Source: Salvator merianae (lineage: Eukaryota > Chordata > Lepidosauria > Squamata > Teiidae). From it: DNA of 64,000 nucleotides. Of this stretch, positions 34,195-44,379 are shown one piece after another; position 1 is the first letter of the stretch; every line of letters begins with the position of its first letter. Made by a program: the position numbers and the translations under genes. Location of the stretch: the NCBI GenBank assembly GCA_003586115.2, contig QVOM02000091.1, forward strand, positions 1,935,731 to 1,999,730, given 5' to 3'. The notes under the pieces are model-generated. The model was given only the letters and a program-made list of their open reading frames with translations. It did no database searches and was not told where the DNA came from.

Positions 34195-34660
34195 AGAACA
34201 TAAGAGAAGCCCTTCTGGATCAGGCCACAGCCCATCTAGTCCAGCATCCTGTCTCACATGGTGACCCACCAATTGCTTCTCAAGCAGAAGTCAAAGGCAA
34301 AACCTTCACCTGCCCTCCGCTCCCTGCAAATGACCTTCAAAGGCATCCTGCCTGTCTCTCTCACCTGAAGACCGTACTTAGGCATCATTCTAAGGATGGA
34401 AGAGGAGCTCTGCTGGATCAGGCCACAGCCCATTGAGTCCAACATCTTGTTTCGCACAGTGGCCAGCCCATTGCTTCTGGGCATTCTCAAGCAGAAGACA
34501 AAGGCAAAACCTTCATCTGCTCTCCATTCCCTGCAAATGGCCTTTAGAGGCCTCCTGCCTGTCTCTCCACCCTGGAGGCAGGACTTAGGTACCCATTCTA
34601 GTAGCCATTGTTACACCTGACCTCCATGAATCTGTCCAATCCATTCTTAACACTGTCCTT
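34195..34660 (-). mobile_element. CR1-like LINE 3' tail, two tandem units, reverse
   Basis: Starts 'aataagaacataagagaagcc' and contains two successive tails (each 'ggatcaggccacagcccat', 'ctccctgcaaatg'/'ttccctgcaaatg', 'cctgcctgtctct'). They join at 'taggcatcattctaagga', the reverse of the junction seen at 29.68 kb. Confidence 0.82.
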
Positions 34661-34824
34661 AGACTGAAGGGCTGTGGCCTGCCCAAGGCCAACCAATGCA
34701 CCATCATAGAAGACCTGGAATTCAAACCCATACTTCAAGCAGAAGTCCCCGATGGGTTTACGTAGCAAATAAACTATAGCTTCGACACAAAAACACATTC
34801 CCACAACATGATGTCAGGGCACTG

Positions 34825-35110
34825 CTGAAAGCTTACAGAGGATCTTCCCAGCTTGCTCGTTCTCCTTCCTTCCCCTCAGGCAAAGTGACTCTTATATTGT
34901 GAGTTTAGGGAGGGAGGAACCACTACTGGGTACTGATAGAGGAACTTCCCATCTCGCTATTTCTCTTCCACTTCCCTCAAGCAAGATGGATTTTCTGATG
35001 ACACTGAAGGGGGGAGGTGCTACTGCTGGGGGCTGGATTTTCCATCTTTCTCTTTCTCTTCCACATTCCCCTTAGGCAAACCCTTCTGATGACAGTTGTG
35101 AGGATATGTC
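34825..35110. repeat. Diverged tandem repeat, ~95-bp unit
   Basis: Three units beginning 'aggatcttcccagcttgctc', 'aggaacttcccatctcgcta' and 'ggattttccatctttctc', each followed by a pyrimidine-rich run and 'caggcaaa'. One related unit is at 43230-43305. Confidence 0.65.
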
Positions 35111-35179
35111 CACGGCCTGCAATGCAGAGGCTGGGGAATTTTTGTTCCTCATTGATGAAGGTGGCATGGTCATCTCTTC

Positions 35180-36660
35180 ATGGAGAAATTAATTATTAAT
35201 CACGCAAAGTCCAAGGTGATGGTGTTCACTAAGAAAAAGGTGAAGTATGACTGGAAAGTTGGCTCCCAGCTTATCGAACAGGTCATGTCCTTTAAAAATC
35301 CTTTTAAAATTTAGGCATAACCTTTCATGCAAGGAACACATGGGATATTCATATCAAAAACACCGTTGCAAATGCTCAAAGGAATGTTAAAGCAAACATA
35401 AAGTTCTGCTTTGGAAAAGGAGGCCAATTCATTCATGCAGCCATTCAAGTGTTTGCAGCAAGGGTTATTTCCCAGTTTTAATATGGTATACTTATGAAAA
35501 TGTTTCTTCTTTTGAAACTTTGCAAACAAAATTTATCTGCACGTTGCTAGGGGTTCTTACCTGTTCCTACCAAACGCAGCTGTTCGATTGGAGATGGGTC
35601 AACCAAGGATTTAGACTCGAATTTAGAACTTTAAGATCCATTACTGGTTAAAACTGAATTTCTCTTTAATGCGCTTGGCCCCTCTGACTTTATTAGATCC
35701 CTGCCAGACGAAATGGAAAACTATGATGCAGGAGAATCTGAGGAGCCTAGAATTCATGCCTGAGGCTTTGCTAGCCGTTGGTCACAAGAGAGCTAGAGAC
35801 ACAATCAAGTAAAGATTATGGGATATCAATTTCGAAGACCAGTTAAGTGAGGTAACTAGGCCCACAGATATCAAAGAAAGTGTAGGGATGTTCAGCAAAT
35901 TACCTTTTCAAGCTATCCACCCCTAAACTCAGGAAACCATTCACTCTAGCCAGACTTAATCTGCTGCCTCCAGCATTTCTATAGGGCAGATTTGAAGGCA
36001 CCCTATACTCAGAGCGACTCTGCCCATGTGGACTGAATGAAGTGGAAACTGTTGATCATACTCTACTGCACTGCCACTTTTACAGGAAGATCCAAGCTAT
36101 ATTTATTTTACCCATCGTGCAGCGGTTCCCATGTAGAGAAGATGAATACTAGCTAAAACATCTAATGGAAGACAAACATCCACAGATAACATGGAATGTG
36201 GCTAAGCTTTGTGCTAGCGTAATTAAACTAAGAAAAGTTCTAACCAGCTCTAACAGATAAGATTTTAATATATGTAGCTTATCTTGCTTTTTAAAATTTT
36301 AAAAGTCAGGGTACGACATTGCTTTCTAAAACAGAGGAATGGAAAGATTTATCATATTTTTCAATGAGACCCCAAGCACCAGAAGAATTGAGAGAAGAAA
36401 TAACAAGACCAACTCTTTGGTCCAGCTAAAATAAAAGAAAAAGAAGATGGAAGAAGTAATCTCGGAGTTATCAACCGGTACGCACAAGGGGTAGTTGGGT
36501 AGTGTGATGGTGATGTTTTAATTATTATTTTTTCTTTCTTTCTTTCTTTCTTTTTCAGTATTTTTGAGCACTATTTTTGTTATGATTTGTTATTTTTTTT
36601 TTATGACTTGTTACTTTTTGTATAGTTTTTCTAAAATAATAAAAATGATTAAAAAATAAA
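35180..36660 (+). mobile_element. Non-LTR retrotransposon remnant (Vingi/I-like, family uncertain)
   Basis: Translating + with frameshifts gives NHAKSKVMVF, KYDWKVGSQLIEQVMSF, CPCGLNEVETVDHTLLHCHFY and NVAKLCASVIKLRKVL. The order of a late-RT stretch followed by a C-x-C ... H-x-LLHC zinc-knuckle-like C-terminus is typical of some reptile LINEs. It ends in an A-rich 3' end near 36600-36660 after a CTTT tract. The exact clade is a guess. Confidence 0.6.
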
Positions 36661-36983
36661 ATTAAAAAAGATTTTAAAATTTTACAACTTAATTGCACTG
36701 ATTTAAAATCTGTCATGACATTACACATGTATTTCAGTTTTGGTCTGTGACCATAATAAAGACTTACTGCGAAGATGACTGCCAGTATGCTTCATGCTGC
36801 CCCACCACTTTCCTGGCCTAGGACACTTTTCCCAGCCAGGATCAATCTCTGCAGGGCCTGCCTATGTTGTACATTCAAACTTATTCTAGACTCTGAGTGC
36901 TCTTAACCACTGCACTGTGCTTGCTCGCTGGGACTAGGCCAGAAGTATCCTCTGGAACTGAGCCTTTTCTCACTGAGGAACTC
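36661..36983. other. Unassigned intergenic sequence
   Basis: Nothing recognisable seen. Confidence 0.35.
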
Positions 36984-36986
36984 TCA

Positions 36987-37339
36987 GGGTGTGATCAGAC
37001 GGGCTAATTCGGGCGAATTCCGGTCGCTCAGAGGGCGGGCATTCCAAACGGATCGTCTTCACGTCGCCCCGAGGCCCCCATGGCAGCGACTTTTCTGCCG
37101 GCTACGAGCGTTCTGAAAAAGCGTCGCTCCGAGAGCTACTGAGAAGCAACTGTAGGAAAAGTCGCTGCGACGGGACCTCGGGGTGACATGAAGATGAAGC
37201 TACGAGCTTCCAGTCTGGCATGCCCACCCTCTGAGCGACTGGAAGTCGACCGGAAGTCGCCCGAATTAGCTCGCCAGTTTGGAATGCCCGCCCTCTGAGT
37301 GACTGGAAGTCGCACGAATTAGCCCATCTGATCACACCC
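36987..37339. mobile_element. CpG-rich foldback element, 353 bp, TSD TCA
   Basis: Termini gggtgtgatcagacgggcta and tagcccatctgatcacaccc, with TCA at 36984-36986 and 37340-37342. The motif 'gcccgccctctgag(c/t)gact' occurs repeatedly in both orientations. Confidence 0.78.
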
Positions 37340-37349
37340 TCAGTGTTCA

Positions 37350-37570
37350 GGGCTCTGTTCAGACATAACAAAAGAGGCACCTCAGAGGCACCTCATAGGG
37401 ACAGTGCGTGGCACTCGTGTTCACGTGTCTTCTCTAATCTACCTTTTCTAGTATAGAATGTTCATGAGAAAGGGGAGGGGCAGACAGGTGTGTGAACAAT
37501 CCCACCTCAGAGCCTTCAATAAGATGCCTCAGAGATGCTTTTTTTTCATCGTCGTGTCTGATCACAGGCC
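37350..37570. mobile_element. MITE (family E)
   Basis: Termini gggctctgttcagaca and tgtctgatcacaggcc, with the family-E core 'ccttttctagtatagaatgt ... catgagaaaggggaggggca'. It abuts the foldback element at 37339. Confidence 0.72.
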
Positions 37571-38294
37571 TGGGTTAGGGCACCAAACTCTTGAATTCCA
37601 AGACTGATTTCAGAGCCTATGATCACACAGCCACACTTGCAACCACACGCCCTTGAGATGTTACCACATAGTCATGTGGGAACCCACATAAGAACATAAG
37701 AAATGCCCTACTGGATGCTCACAGGCAACTTCCACACAGACTTTGGGAAGCACACTGGCTGCCTCTGAAGACCACAACTTCCCTGAACACACACTGGCCG
37801 CATGGCGCTGCTGGCTAGCCCACAGGTCCGGCACAAAAATGGCAGAGGGGAGCATCTTAGGCTGCTTTAAAGCAATCTACCAAGCATTTGCTGTGGTGGA
37901 CCAGTCCAAGCTGTGAGTGGAGGCCACCACCATTTCACTTTGCTCCCAGAAATTGCCCTGGAAAAAGGCCATAACTGGTTCGCTGCAGTAATCCTCTCAG
38001 CATGCAACTTCAAAGGCTGGGGACGGAGCCATGGCAGAGCAGAAAACCCCTGTGTTCACCACCATCCACTGCTCCTGCTTGGGTCTAGATTAAGCAATCA
38101 GGCCAAGACCAGCCTCCACACTGCACACTAAGGCACATGGTGCAGAAGCAACCATAATAGTCCATTAGCTGCATACAAAGGCACACAAGCGGTTGACCTT
38201 GTGGCACATCACTAATAACAGAAGTAGTCACGCACCATCATCAGGGCGAGCAGCCATTAATACTCATGTCTTCCATGAACTTGCCCAAACCTAT
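37571..38294. other. Unassigned intergenic sequence
   Basis: A short reverse CR1 tail start ('cataagaacataagaaatgcc') lies at about 37690-37725. The rest is not recognised. Confidence 0.4.
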
Positions 38295-38627
38295 GGCTGT
38301 CTCCAGGCATCACCTGAAAATCCTGCTATTTAGTGATATTCCTAAGTAAAGTTCCTCCAGAATAATTGTTTGTTCCTATTTTCAGGCCCTGCACAGGCAC
38401 AGTAGCCATTTTCAAGATGGCGGCTCCTAGCAACAGCATCCAGACAGGTAAGTCAATATTGCTAATGCAGGAAACCACAGGTTGAAAGTTCTTTTTCCTG
38501 CTATAGCGATACTGAGGGATATAGCCCCCATATACCAGGGCTATGTTGGGATTGCTACAGACACCTCTGGCAATCCCAACATAGACCTGGCATACTCCCA
38601 AGTTTTACATCATGTCTGGATGCAGCC
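38295..38627. mobile_element. Non-autonomous element (family D)
   Basis: Termini ggctgtctccaggcatc and catgtctggatgcagcc, with the hairpin 'gggctatgttgggattgct ... ggcaatcccaacatagac'. Confidence 0.68.
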
Positions 38628-38639
38628 CAAGTTGGTGGC

Positions 38640-39110
38640 CAACACCTTATCCTGTGGCAGTGAATTCCATCCTTTTACATTATCTGAATAAATACTGTCT
38701 TTCGTCTGTACTGATTCTTCCAGGATTTAGTTTCGTTGGGTGGCCTTTGGTTCTATTGCTATGAGAAAGGGACAAAAGTATTTCCTTGCTCACTCTGTCT
38801 GCACCAGGCTTGATTCGATATCCCTCTATCATTTCTCCTCTCACTTGCCTCCTTTCTGAACTAAAAAGCCTCAAATGATGCAACCTTTCTCCATAAGAAA
38901 CCTCTAGTCTCTTGATCATTTTTAACACCCTATTTTGAACCCACATTCCAGGTCCATTTGTACTACTGACTTGATTAAGGACATTATAATACTGGCAGTT
39001 TTATTTTCAATAGCATTTCTTATTACCCTTAACAATCTGTTGGCCATTTTTGGTTTACATCTGAAACACACTGTCTATCACTAAGCCAAGGTTTTTTGTT
39101 TTGGTTAGTC
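38640..39110 (-). mobile_element. CR1-like LINE fragment, reverse
   Basis: On the minus strand: VQNRVLKMIKRLEVSYGERLHHLRLFSSERRQVRGEMIEGYR in pieces, the CR1/L3 region after the RT domain. Degenerate downstream. Confidence 0.7.
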
Positions 39111-39329
39111 ACAACCAGCATTAACTCTATGTGACTAGTTAGAATATTTTGCTGCAACATGCATCACTTGCTCACGTCGAATCACATCTGCCCTTCTGAT
39201 GACCAGTCCCCCAATGTGCAGAGAACCCTTTGGAATTCTTCCCAGTCCTGTTTTGTTTGTACCACTTTGAACCATTTGGTGTCATCAGCAACCCTTATAA
39301 TTAAAATGCTCAGTCAAGATCACTTATTA

Positions 39330-40890
39330 ATGATCTAAAGTATTAAGATCACAAGGTGAGGGCTTTCTTGTAGTCCCGCCTCTTCCAGATGTGAAAGGGT
39401 CAATGACATGCAAGTGGCCCTTTTCTGTGGTAGCCTCCAGGGGTTTGGAACAGCTCCCTCTAGAGGTACATTAGGTGGTAACTTTGTATGTCTTTCAGTG
39501 CCTGATTAAAACCTACCTCTTCGCCCAGGCCTTTGATGCTTAGCTTCCTCTAAGGCCACGTTCCGACACGGCATTTAATCAGTTTACAGGCCGTCTTCAG
39601 TTCCCGCTGGCCTGACATGATCTTGCCGTTCCGTAGTTTTTCTGGACTAAATTGGTGAAATCTGGACTACTTTGTATTCGGATTTAATGAGTTCTCAAGC
39701 CGTTCCAGATCGCTAGCGCGCTTAACTTTGCGAAGTGGGAACGGGGAAGGAGACTATTTGGGAGGGACCGTACTATTTGGAGGGCGTGCAAGGGAGGGAT
39801 CCCCATTTTGTGCCGTCCAATGACAGACTTTGTGGGTGGGCAGGAAGTGCAGTAGTTTCCTCTGCCTCCATTATCCCCCCTTCCATCGCTGCCAGGGGAA
39901 AAGAAACCGTTCTCCTTTTTACTTCGCTAAGCTGCAGTCCTTTCTCTTTCTTTATCCCCCATTCGACACTGCCAGGAAGAAATTAAAGGCTCCCTCCACT
40001 TCCGTCTGCTCTTTAAACCAAAAAAGAAACTGCGCCTGTTTGAGGTTGCAGTCCTCTTACCCCAACAAAGAATCCACTCAAGATGAGTTTTGCCATTGGC
40101 AGCACACAGCTACACAGCGGGGATACATGCCGCTGCGGATGTCTTGGGGGGGAGATGAGGCAGAGTCCATTTGCTGGCAATGAACTGCACTATCAAGATA
40201 ATAGAGCCCCCCCACGTTCCCTCCCCACATTTCCCCTTCGTCACAGACCTCTCCCTGCTTTTGCGCTACTTTTAAATTGCGCAATTGCGCAAAAGTGGAA
40301 GGGAGCCGAAATCACCATCAGCCCTTTAAAAAGCTTGATTGTGCAGTACACATAGTTTTAAAGTTCTGCTTGTGTAGATAGAGGCTGTAGTGGGGAGAAG
40401 GAGCAAATGGCAAATGAGTAGTAACGCTGCCAAGTGAATCCATGTTCTGAGGCAGCAGCTGGGACATACGGAGAGCGGAGCTTGACTTTCCTGCCCCTGT
40501 GACATCAAGGTTTGAACGTTGGTATTGCAGCCAATCACTGACTGTACAGGGAGGAGAATTTGACAAGGGGTGGAGGCAGAAAAGGTACCGTTTCTCCGTG
40601 CCAAGCACGGGAAATATCAGTGTGAGAACGAGCAAGTACAAATCGAGTCCGTGTTAAACTGTAACTGTGGGAACGATCAGAAGACGAATTCAGTCCTTGT
40701 ACTCTTCTGATACGGATTAAATTTACGATGTCGGACCACGGCCTAAGTGTAGATCTGGCAAGGAAGGATGGAGGGAGAATTATATGTTAATATATGTTTA
40801 ATGCTGTTCTATGTTTTTTATCTTTTTACTGTTGTTACTTGCCCTGGGACCTTCAGATGCAGGATGGGATATAAATACTCAAATAAATAA
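39330..40890 (+). mobile_element. L2-type LINE 3' end split by a TIR element
   Basis: The left part, 39330-39553 ('cctgattaaaacctacctcttcgcccaggcctttgatgcttagc' in sections), and the right part, 40744-40890 ('ttgccctgggaccttcagatgcagga' and (AAATAAAC)n), join into one L2 3' end once the 1190-bp insert is removed. Confidence 0.8.
39554..40743. mobile_element. 1190-bp non-autonomous TIR element, TSD TAA
   Basis: Termini ggccacgttccgacacggca and ...gatgtcggaccacggcc are imperfect inverted copies, flanked by TAA at 39551-39553 and 40744-40746. No transposase frame is seen. Internal palindrome gcgcaattgcgcaa lies near 40275. A partial relative is at 9757-10370. Confidence 0.8.
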
Positions 40891-40919
40891 ACAAAAATAA
40901 GTTTATATGAATGTTAAAA

Positions 40920-41410
40920 AGCAGCGGTAACAGTAAACCTTGAGAATAAAAGGACAGGTTCTCTTAGATAAGCAAGTGATTAAGTTCAACAGTTCAAAAT
41001 TTAAAAAAGAAGCCCATCTTTTTACCTACATGCACCCTTCCTCCAAAGTGGCTGCAGAAAAACCTCAGCAGCTTCAAAAGTGCAGAGTGGCAGAAACAAA
41101 AGAAAAGAAAAGGAATGTGATGAGTTTCGGAAGGAATTCTTTACACTTGGGGAATGAGCATCAAAAATGGCAGATTCTGTTCAAGGTGAGCAAGTGGCAA
41201 CTGATTCACAGTGGAGCAAAAATATTCAAAATACACATATAGGCTAACAGGATATGGGCTGGCTGTGACCGACCAGAAAAGAGATCTTGGTGTAATGGTA
41301 GGTAACTTAATAAAAATACCAACTCAAGGTACATCAGTTGTGAAAAAAGTCAATAGCATATTAGAGATGATTAAAAACTGGTGTTGAAAATAAGCCCACA
41401 ACTATAATGC
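40920..41410 (+). mobile_element. CR1/L3-like LINE RT fragment
   Basis: The plus strand reads TDQKRDLGVMVG ... VVKKVNSILEMIKN, the CR1-group stretch normally EKDLGVLV ... KANxxLG. Heavily decayed. Confidence 0.55.
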
Positions 41411-41414
41411 TCTT

Positions 41415-41705
41415 GTACCCATAGATGCAGGACAGGTGTATCAATGGCTACTAGAATGAATACCTAGAGAGCACCTTCAGGTTGGAGACACAGGTGGGAT
41501 GCCTCTAAAGGCCATTTGCAGGGAGTCGAGAGCAGGTGAAGGTTGTGCCTTTGCCTTCTGTTTGCGAATGCCCAAAAGCAATAGGTGGGCCAGGCAGATG
41601 CTGGACTAGAAGGGCTGCAGCCTGACCCAGCATGTTTTATATTTTTATTGTTCTGACTAGTCCTGAGACCTTCTGGTGAAAAGCAGGATATAATTTCTTA
41701 AATAC
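41415..41705 (+). mobile_element. CR1-like tail followed by L2-type tail
   Basis: CR1-like part to about 41632 ('aggtgtatcaatggctactagaa', 'ggactagaagggctgcagcc'), then an L2-type ending ('cctgagaccttctggtgaaaagcaggatata'). Confidence 0.7.
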
Positions 41706-41744
41706 ATAGGCATAGCATAGCATAGCATAGCATAGCATAGCTAC
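41706..41744. repeat. (CATAG)n microsatellite
   Basis: About seven tandem catag units, directly upstream of the FLOT1 promoter block. Confidence 0.95.
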
Positions 41745-41789
41745 TGTAACGGTGTAGAGAAAATTGCTTTGTCTTAAGCAAACGACAAA

Positions 41790-42060
41790 GCCCTCCCTGC
41801 CTCGCGGTCGTGTTTATTTCTAAGAATTGCAATTGCAGGAAATCAGCCAGCAGGTGGCGGTCGATCCTCTGAGCCGCTTCGTCGCAATCAGAAGTTACAG
41901 GGAAAAGGAAGATACGTGCGGACGGAGGGCTGACGGGAATGTGGTGGTGTTAGAACCAGGAAGGGTGTGACATTTGTTTGGATCTATTCAGAGAAAGCGG
42001 CCAGTTGGGGTGTTGAGAACTTCGCCGCAGTGAGAGTTTCCGTTCGGTCAGTCAAAGCGG
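41790..42060 (+). promoter_or_regulatory. FLOT1: FLOT1 CpG-rich TATA-less promoter and 5' non-coding exon
   Basis: A short CpG-dense block (ctcgcggtcg, gccgcttcgtcgc, gatacgtgcggacgg, ttccgttcgg) contrasts with the CpG-poor flanks and ends in a consensus donor, caaagcgg|gtgagt, at 42060/42061. It lies about 2.3 kb upstream of the first coding exon, so it is read as promoter plus untranslated exon 1. The transcription start is not resolved, and no TATA box is seen. Confidence 0.72.
41847..41860 (+). promoter_or_regulatory. CTCF consensus match at the FLOT1 promoter
   Basis: ccagcaggtggcgg fits the CTCF core CCASYAGRKGGCRS at all 14 positions. It sits inside the CpG-rich promoter block. Binding is inferred from sequence only. 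Confidence 0.6.
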
Positions 42061-44321
42061 GTGAGTGTGTTTGCGGAAGGTTGCAAAGACGTGGGTGGCT
42101 GGGTGGGCTGTTTGCGAGAATCGATTGGGTCTCCTAGGGAGAAATGCTCAGGATTCTTCTGTTTATTCCTTTCCGGTAATCTCTGACTAGCATGAAATAA
42201 GGGCCTTGGCTCTTCCCGGCTCTGCAGGGTTTCGGGGATGCCTGCTTGCTTGCCTTGCGGTTTTTCCTTCTTCTGGTTCCTCCCCGTTAACCTGCTAGTT
42301 CTCGTGGTGCTTTCGCTTTAGAAATCTGGATGGATCCTGGAAAAACGCCCTGGCCGTTTACCGATACGATAGGTGTAGCTGTGGGAATCACTAAGCCCTC
42401 CCACTTCAATGACGGCCTGCCCTTGGATGCACTTTTGCTTGGGGAAGGAGGAGACGGTGATATATATTCGTAGGGTTTGCAGCCCAAGCAGTGTCTGAGC
42501 ATTGATACATGAGTGTCGCATGGGGGCGGGGGAGAAGAGGGGTGCAGTATAGAAATAATCTTCTTCTTGTTGGGTACCACCAACTCCTGGTTGGCTGCAT
42601 GGGCATCTCCATGGGCGCCTCTATGCAGTTTTCTCGGCCAAGATACAGTGGTTTGCTGCTGTCTGTTTCCAGGCTTAGGCTGGGGATCGAACCAGCAATC
42701 TTCTGCTTTCCAGACAGCTTGCTCTACTGCTGAGCTACAGCCATTCTCAGATTCCATGGACACTTCCGTGCAGTTTACTTGGCAGAGATACATAAATGGT
42801 TTGCCACCGCCCACTTCCATGGAGAGACTGGGGGTCAAATCGATGACCCTCTGCTTTCCGGACAGTGTGCTCTGCCTCTGAGCAGTAATGGAAGCCTCTG
42901 AGCAGTAATGGAAGCCTCTCCCTTTCAGCAATGTAAATAGAGAAATAAATAAAACCCTGAGCACGGAACACCAGGCACTGTGTCCGTGTAACATGTCCTG
43001 GGAATTCTGCCTTTTGAAGGCGGTTTGAAAACTGCAGTCAGGTGCAAAAGGCAGTTTTGAGTTTGTCAAGGGGAATTCATTTATTTGTTATTCCTTTATA
43101 TTTGTATGGTGCTTTCCCACCCCGAGGTCCCTCAGTGGCTTCCACAGGAAAGACAAACAAAAATCATTACAGATGTTACTCATAAGGACACGTTCATGCA
43201 GCATGAGGTCAGGCCCTGCTGCAAGCTGATGGAGGATTTTCCCAGTTGGCTCTTGCTCCTCAACTTCCCACAGGCAAAATGGCTCTTCTGGTGGCAGTCG
43301 AGAGAGCTGATCAGGTAGAGGGAGTACTTAAAGGCGCATTAGATTTATTTCAGCTCAGTAATGAATCGTGACGACAGGTTCCTTGGGAAAACATCTCACC
43401 ATGGTGAGAAAGTCTGGGCTCAGGTGAGCTTTGTGTTTGCTGACCAGGTGCTTAAAGATCAGTTCTCTGTCATGAAACCAGCCTTTGATTGGAAAGCCCC
43501 ACAGATGGAGGATGTCTCCTCAGAGAGGATTGTGCTCCATGACATGGGCCACTCAGCCATCTTAAATTAACTCTTTCCGAAAAGCCCTTGCAACCAGAGA
43601 AAGGTAAAATGGGTTCCCTGGTCGCCCTGTTGTCTAGCCTTTCAGACCTCATGGTGGGACCACTTCTCTCTGGGTTTGAGCAGAGCACCTCTGTGTTTGC
43701 TGCCTCCATGATATATAAAAGAGCCAACCCAAAATGCTTTGCTGCCTGAATAAGGTGGAGGGCAGGATGGTGCAGAAGACATCTGAATTGCCACTTACAC
43801 CTTATTTCAGAGATGTTGAGACAGCAGGTACAAAATCTGGAACATTCCAAATGGCTGCCACTGGGGCAAAGGATCATGGGAACTGTAGCTAAAAAAGGAG
43901 CCTTTCCAAATGATGATGTCATTCATAGGCCTACAATGTGGTCCAGATAAACCAAAATATATCTCCCTCAAAGCACACTCAACACACATTTGTGGCTACC
44001 CTTCACAAGTGACAGCAAATAGCTTACCAAGCTATATAGAGGTGAGTAGGTTGGATGTGAGCTTCAGGCTTCACTAGAGCATGTATGCTGTTGGAATATG
44101 CAACAAGGCAGTCCCCATACTGGACTCTGAGTTGAATTTATTTTAAAATATAAGAATCAAATTTTGGCCATGCATCAAGTCGCTGGGATAAGACTGTCCT
44201 TCAAATCTAGCTGATTTCCAAGTCTAAAGAACACTTCCAGTTTTGTATGGGTATGAGAAGGAATAATGTATCATAATGAGAATAACAGAACTCTAAACCC
44301 CTTTGTTTTGTTCTCTTTCAG
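42061..44321 (+). other. FLOT1: FLOT1 intron 1 (5' UTR intron)
   Basis: Between the donor at 42061 and the acceptor ending at 44321. It contains a SINE dimer (42555-42900), an L2-like tail (about 43080-43170) and one unit of the 95-bp repeat. No other gene; short frames such as 43361-43570 show no recognised family. Confidence 0.7.
42555..42900 (-). mobile_element. tRNA-derived SINE dimer, reverse
   Basis: Two reverse copies in tandem about 145 bases apart, each with the 'gcagtttt/gcagttta' body start and a tRNA-like head. They are followed by a 20-base direct duplication ('ctctgagcagtaatggaagc' twice). A 260-codon open frame across them on the minus strand is fortuitous. Confidence 0.8.
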
Positions 44322-44336
44322 AGACTCTGGCTCAAA

Positions 44337-44379
44337 ATGTTCTTTACCTGTGGTCCCAATGAGGCCATGGTTGTCTCAG
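44337..44379 (+). CDS. FLOT1: FLOT1 coding exon 1
   Basis: This exon encodes residues 1-14 plus the first base of Gly15. It begins after the acceptor ending at 44321, so 15 bases of 5' UTR precede the ATG, and it ends at the donor GTTTGT at 44380. Confidence 0.94.

Noticed and set aside
41101..41242. Part of the 40940-41242 frame as a coding exon
   Set aside because: It borders a decayed CR1/L3 RT stretch and has low-complexity lysine-rich text. Most likely LINE remnant.
42287..43069. 260-codon open frame on the minus strand, the longest in the window
   Set aside because: It runs across two reverse SINE copies and part of FLOT1 intron 1, shows no conserved domain, and its peptide follows SINE text. 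Open by chance.
43361..43570. 69-codon frame as a possible exon in FLOT1 intron 1
   Set aside because: No flanking splice signals tied to a known gene, and no similarity I recognise.
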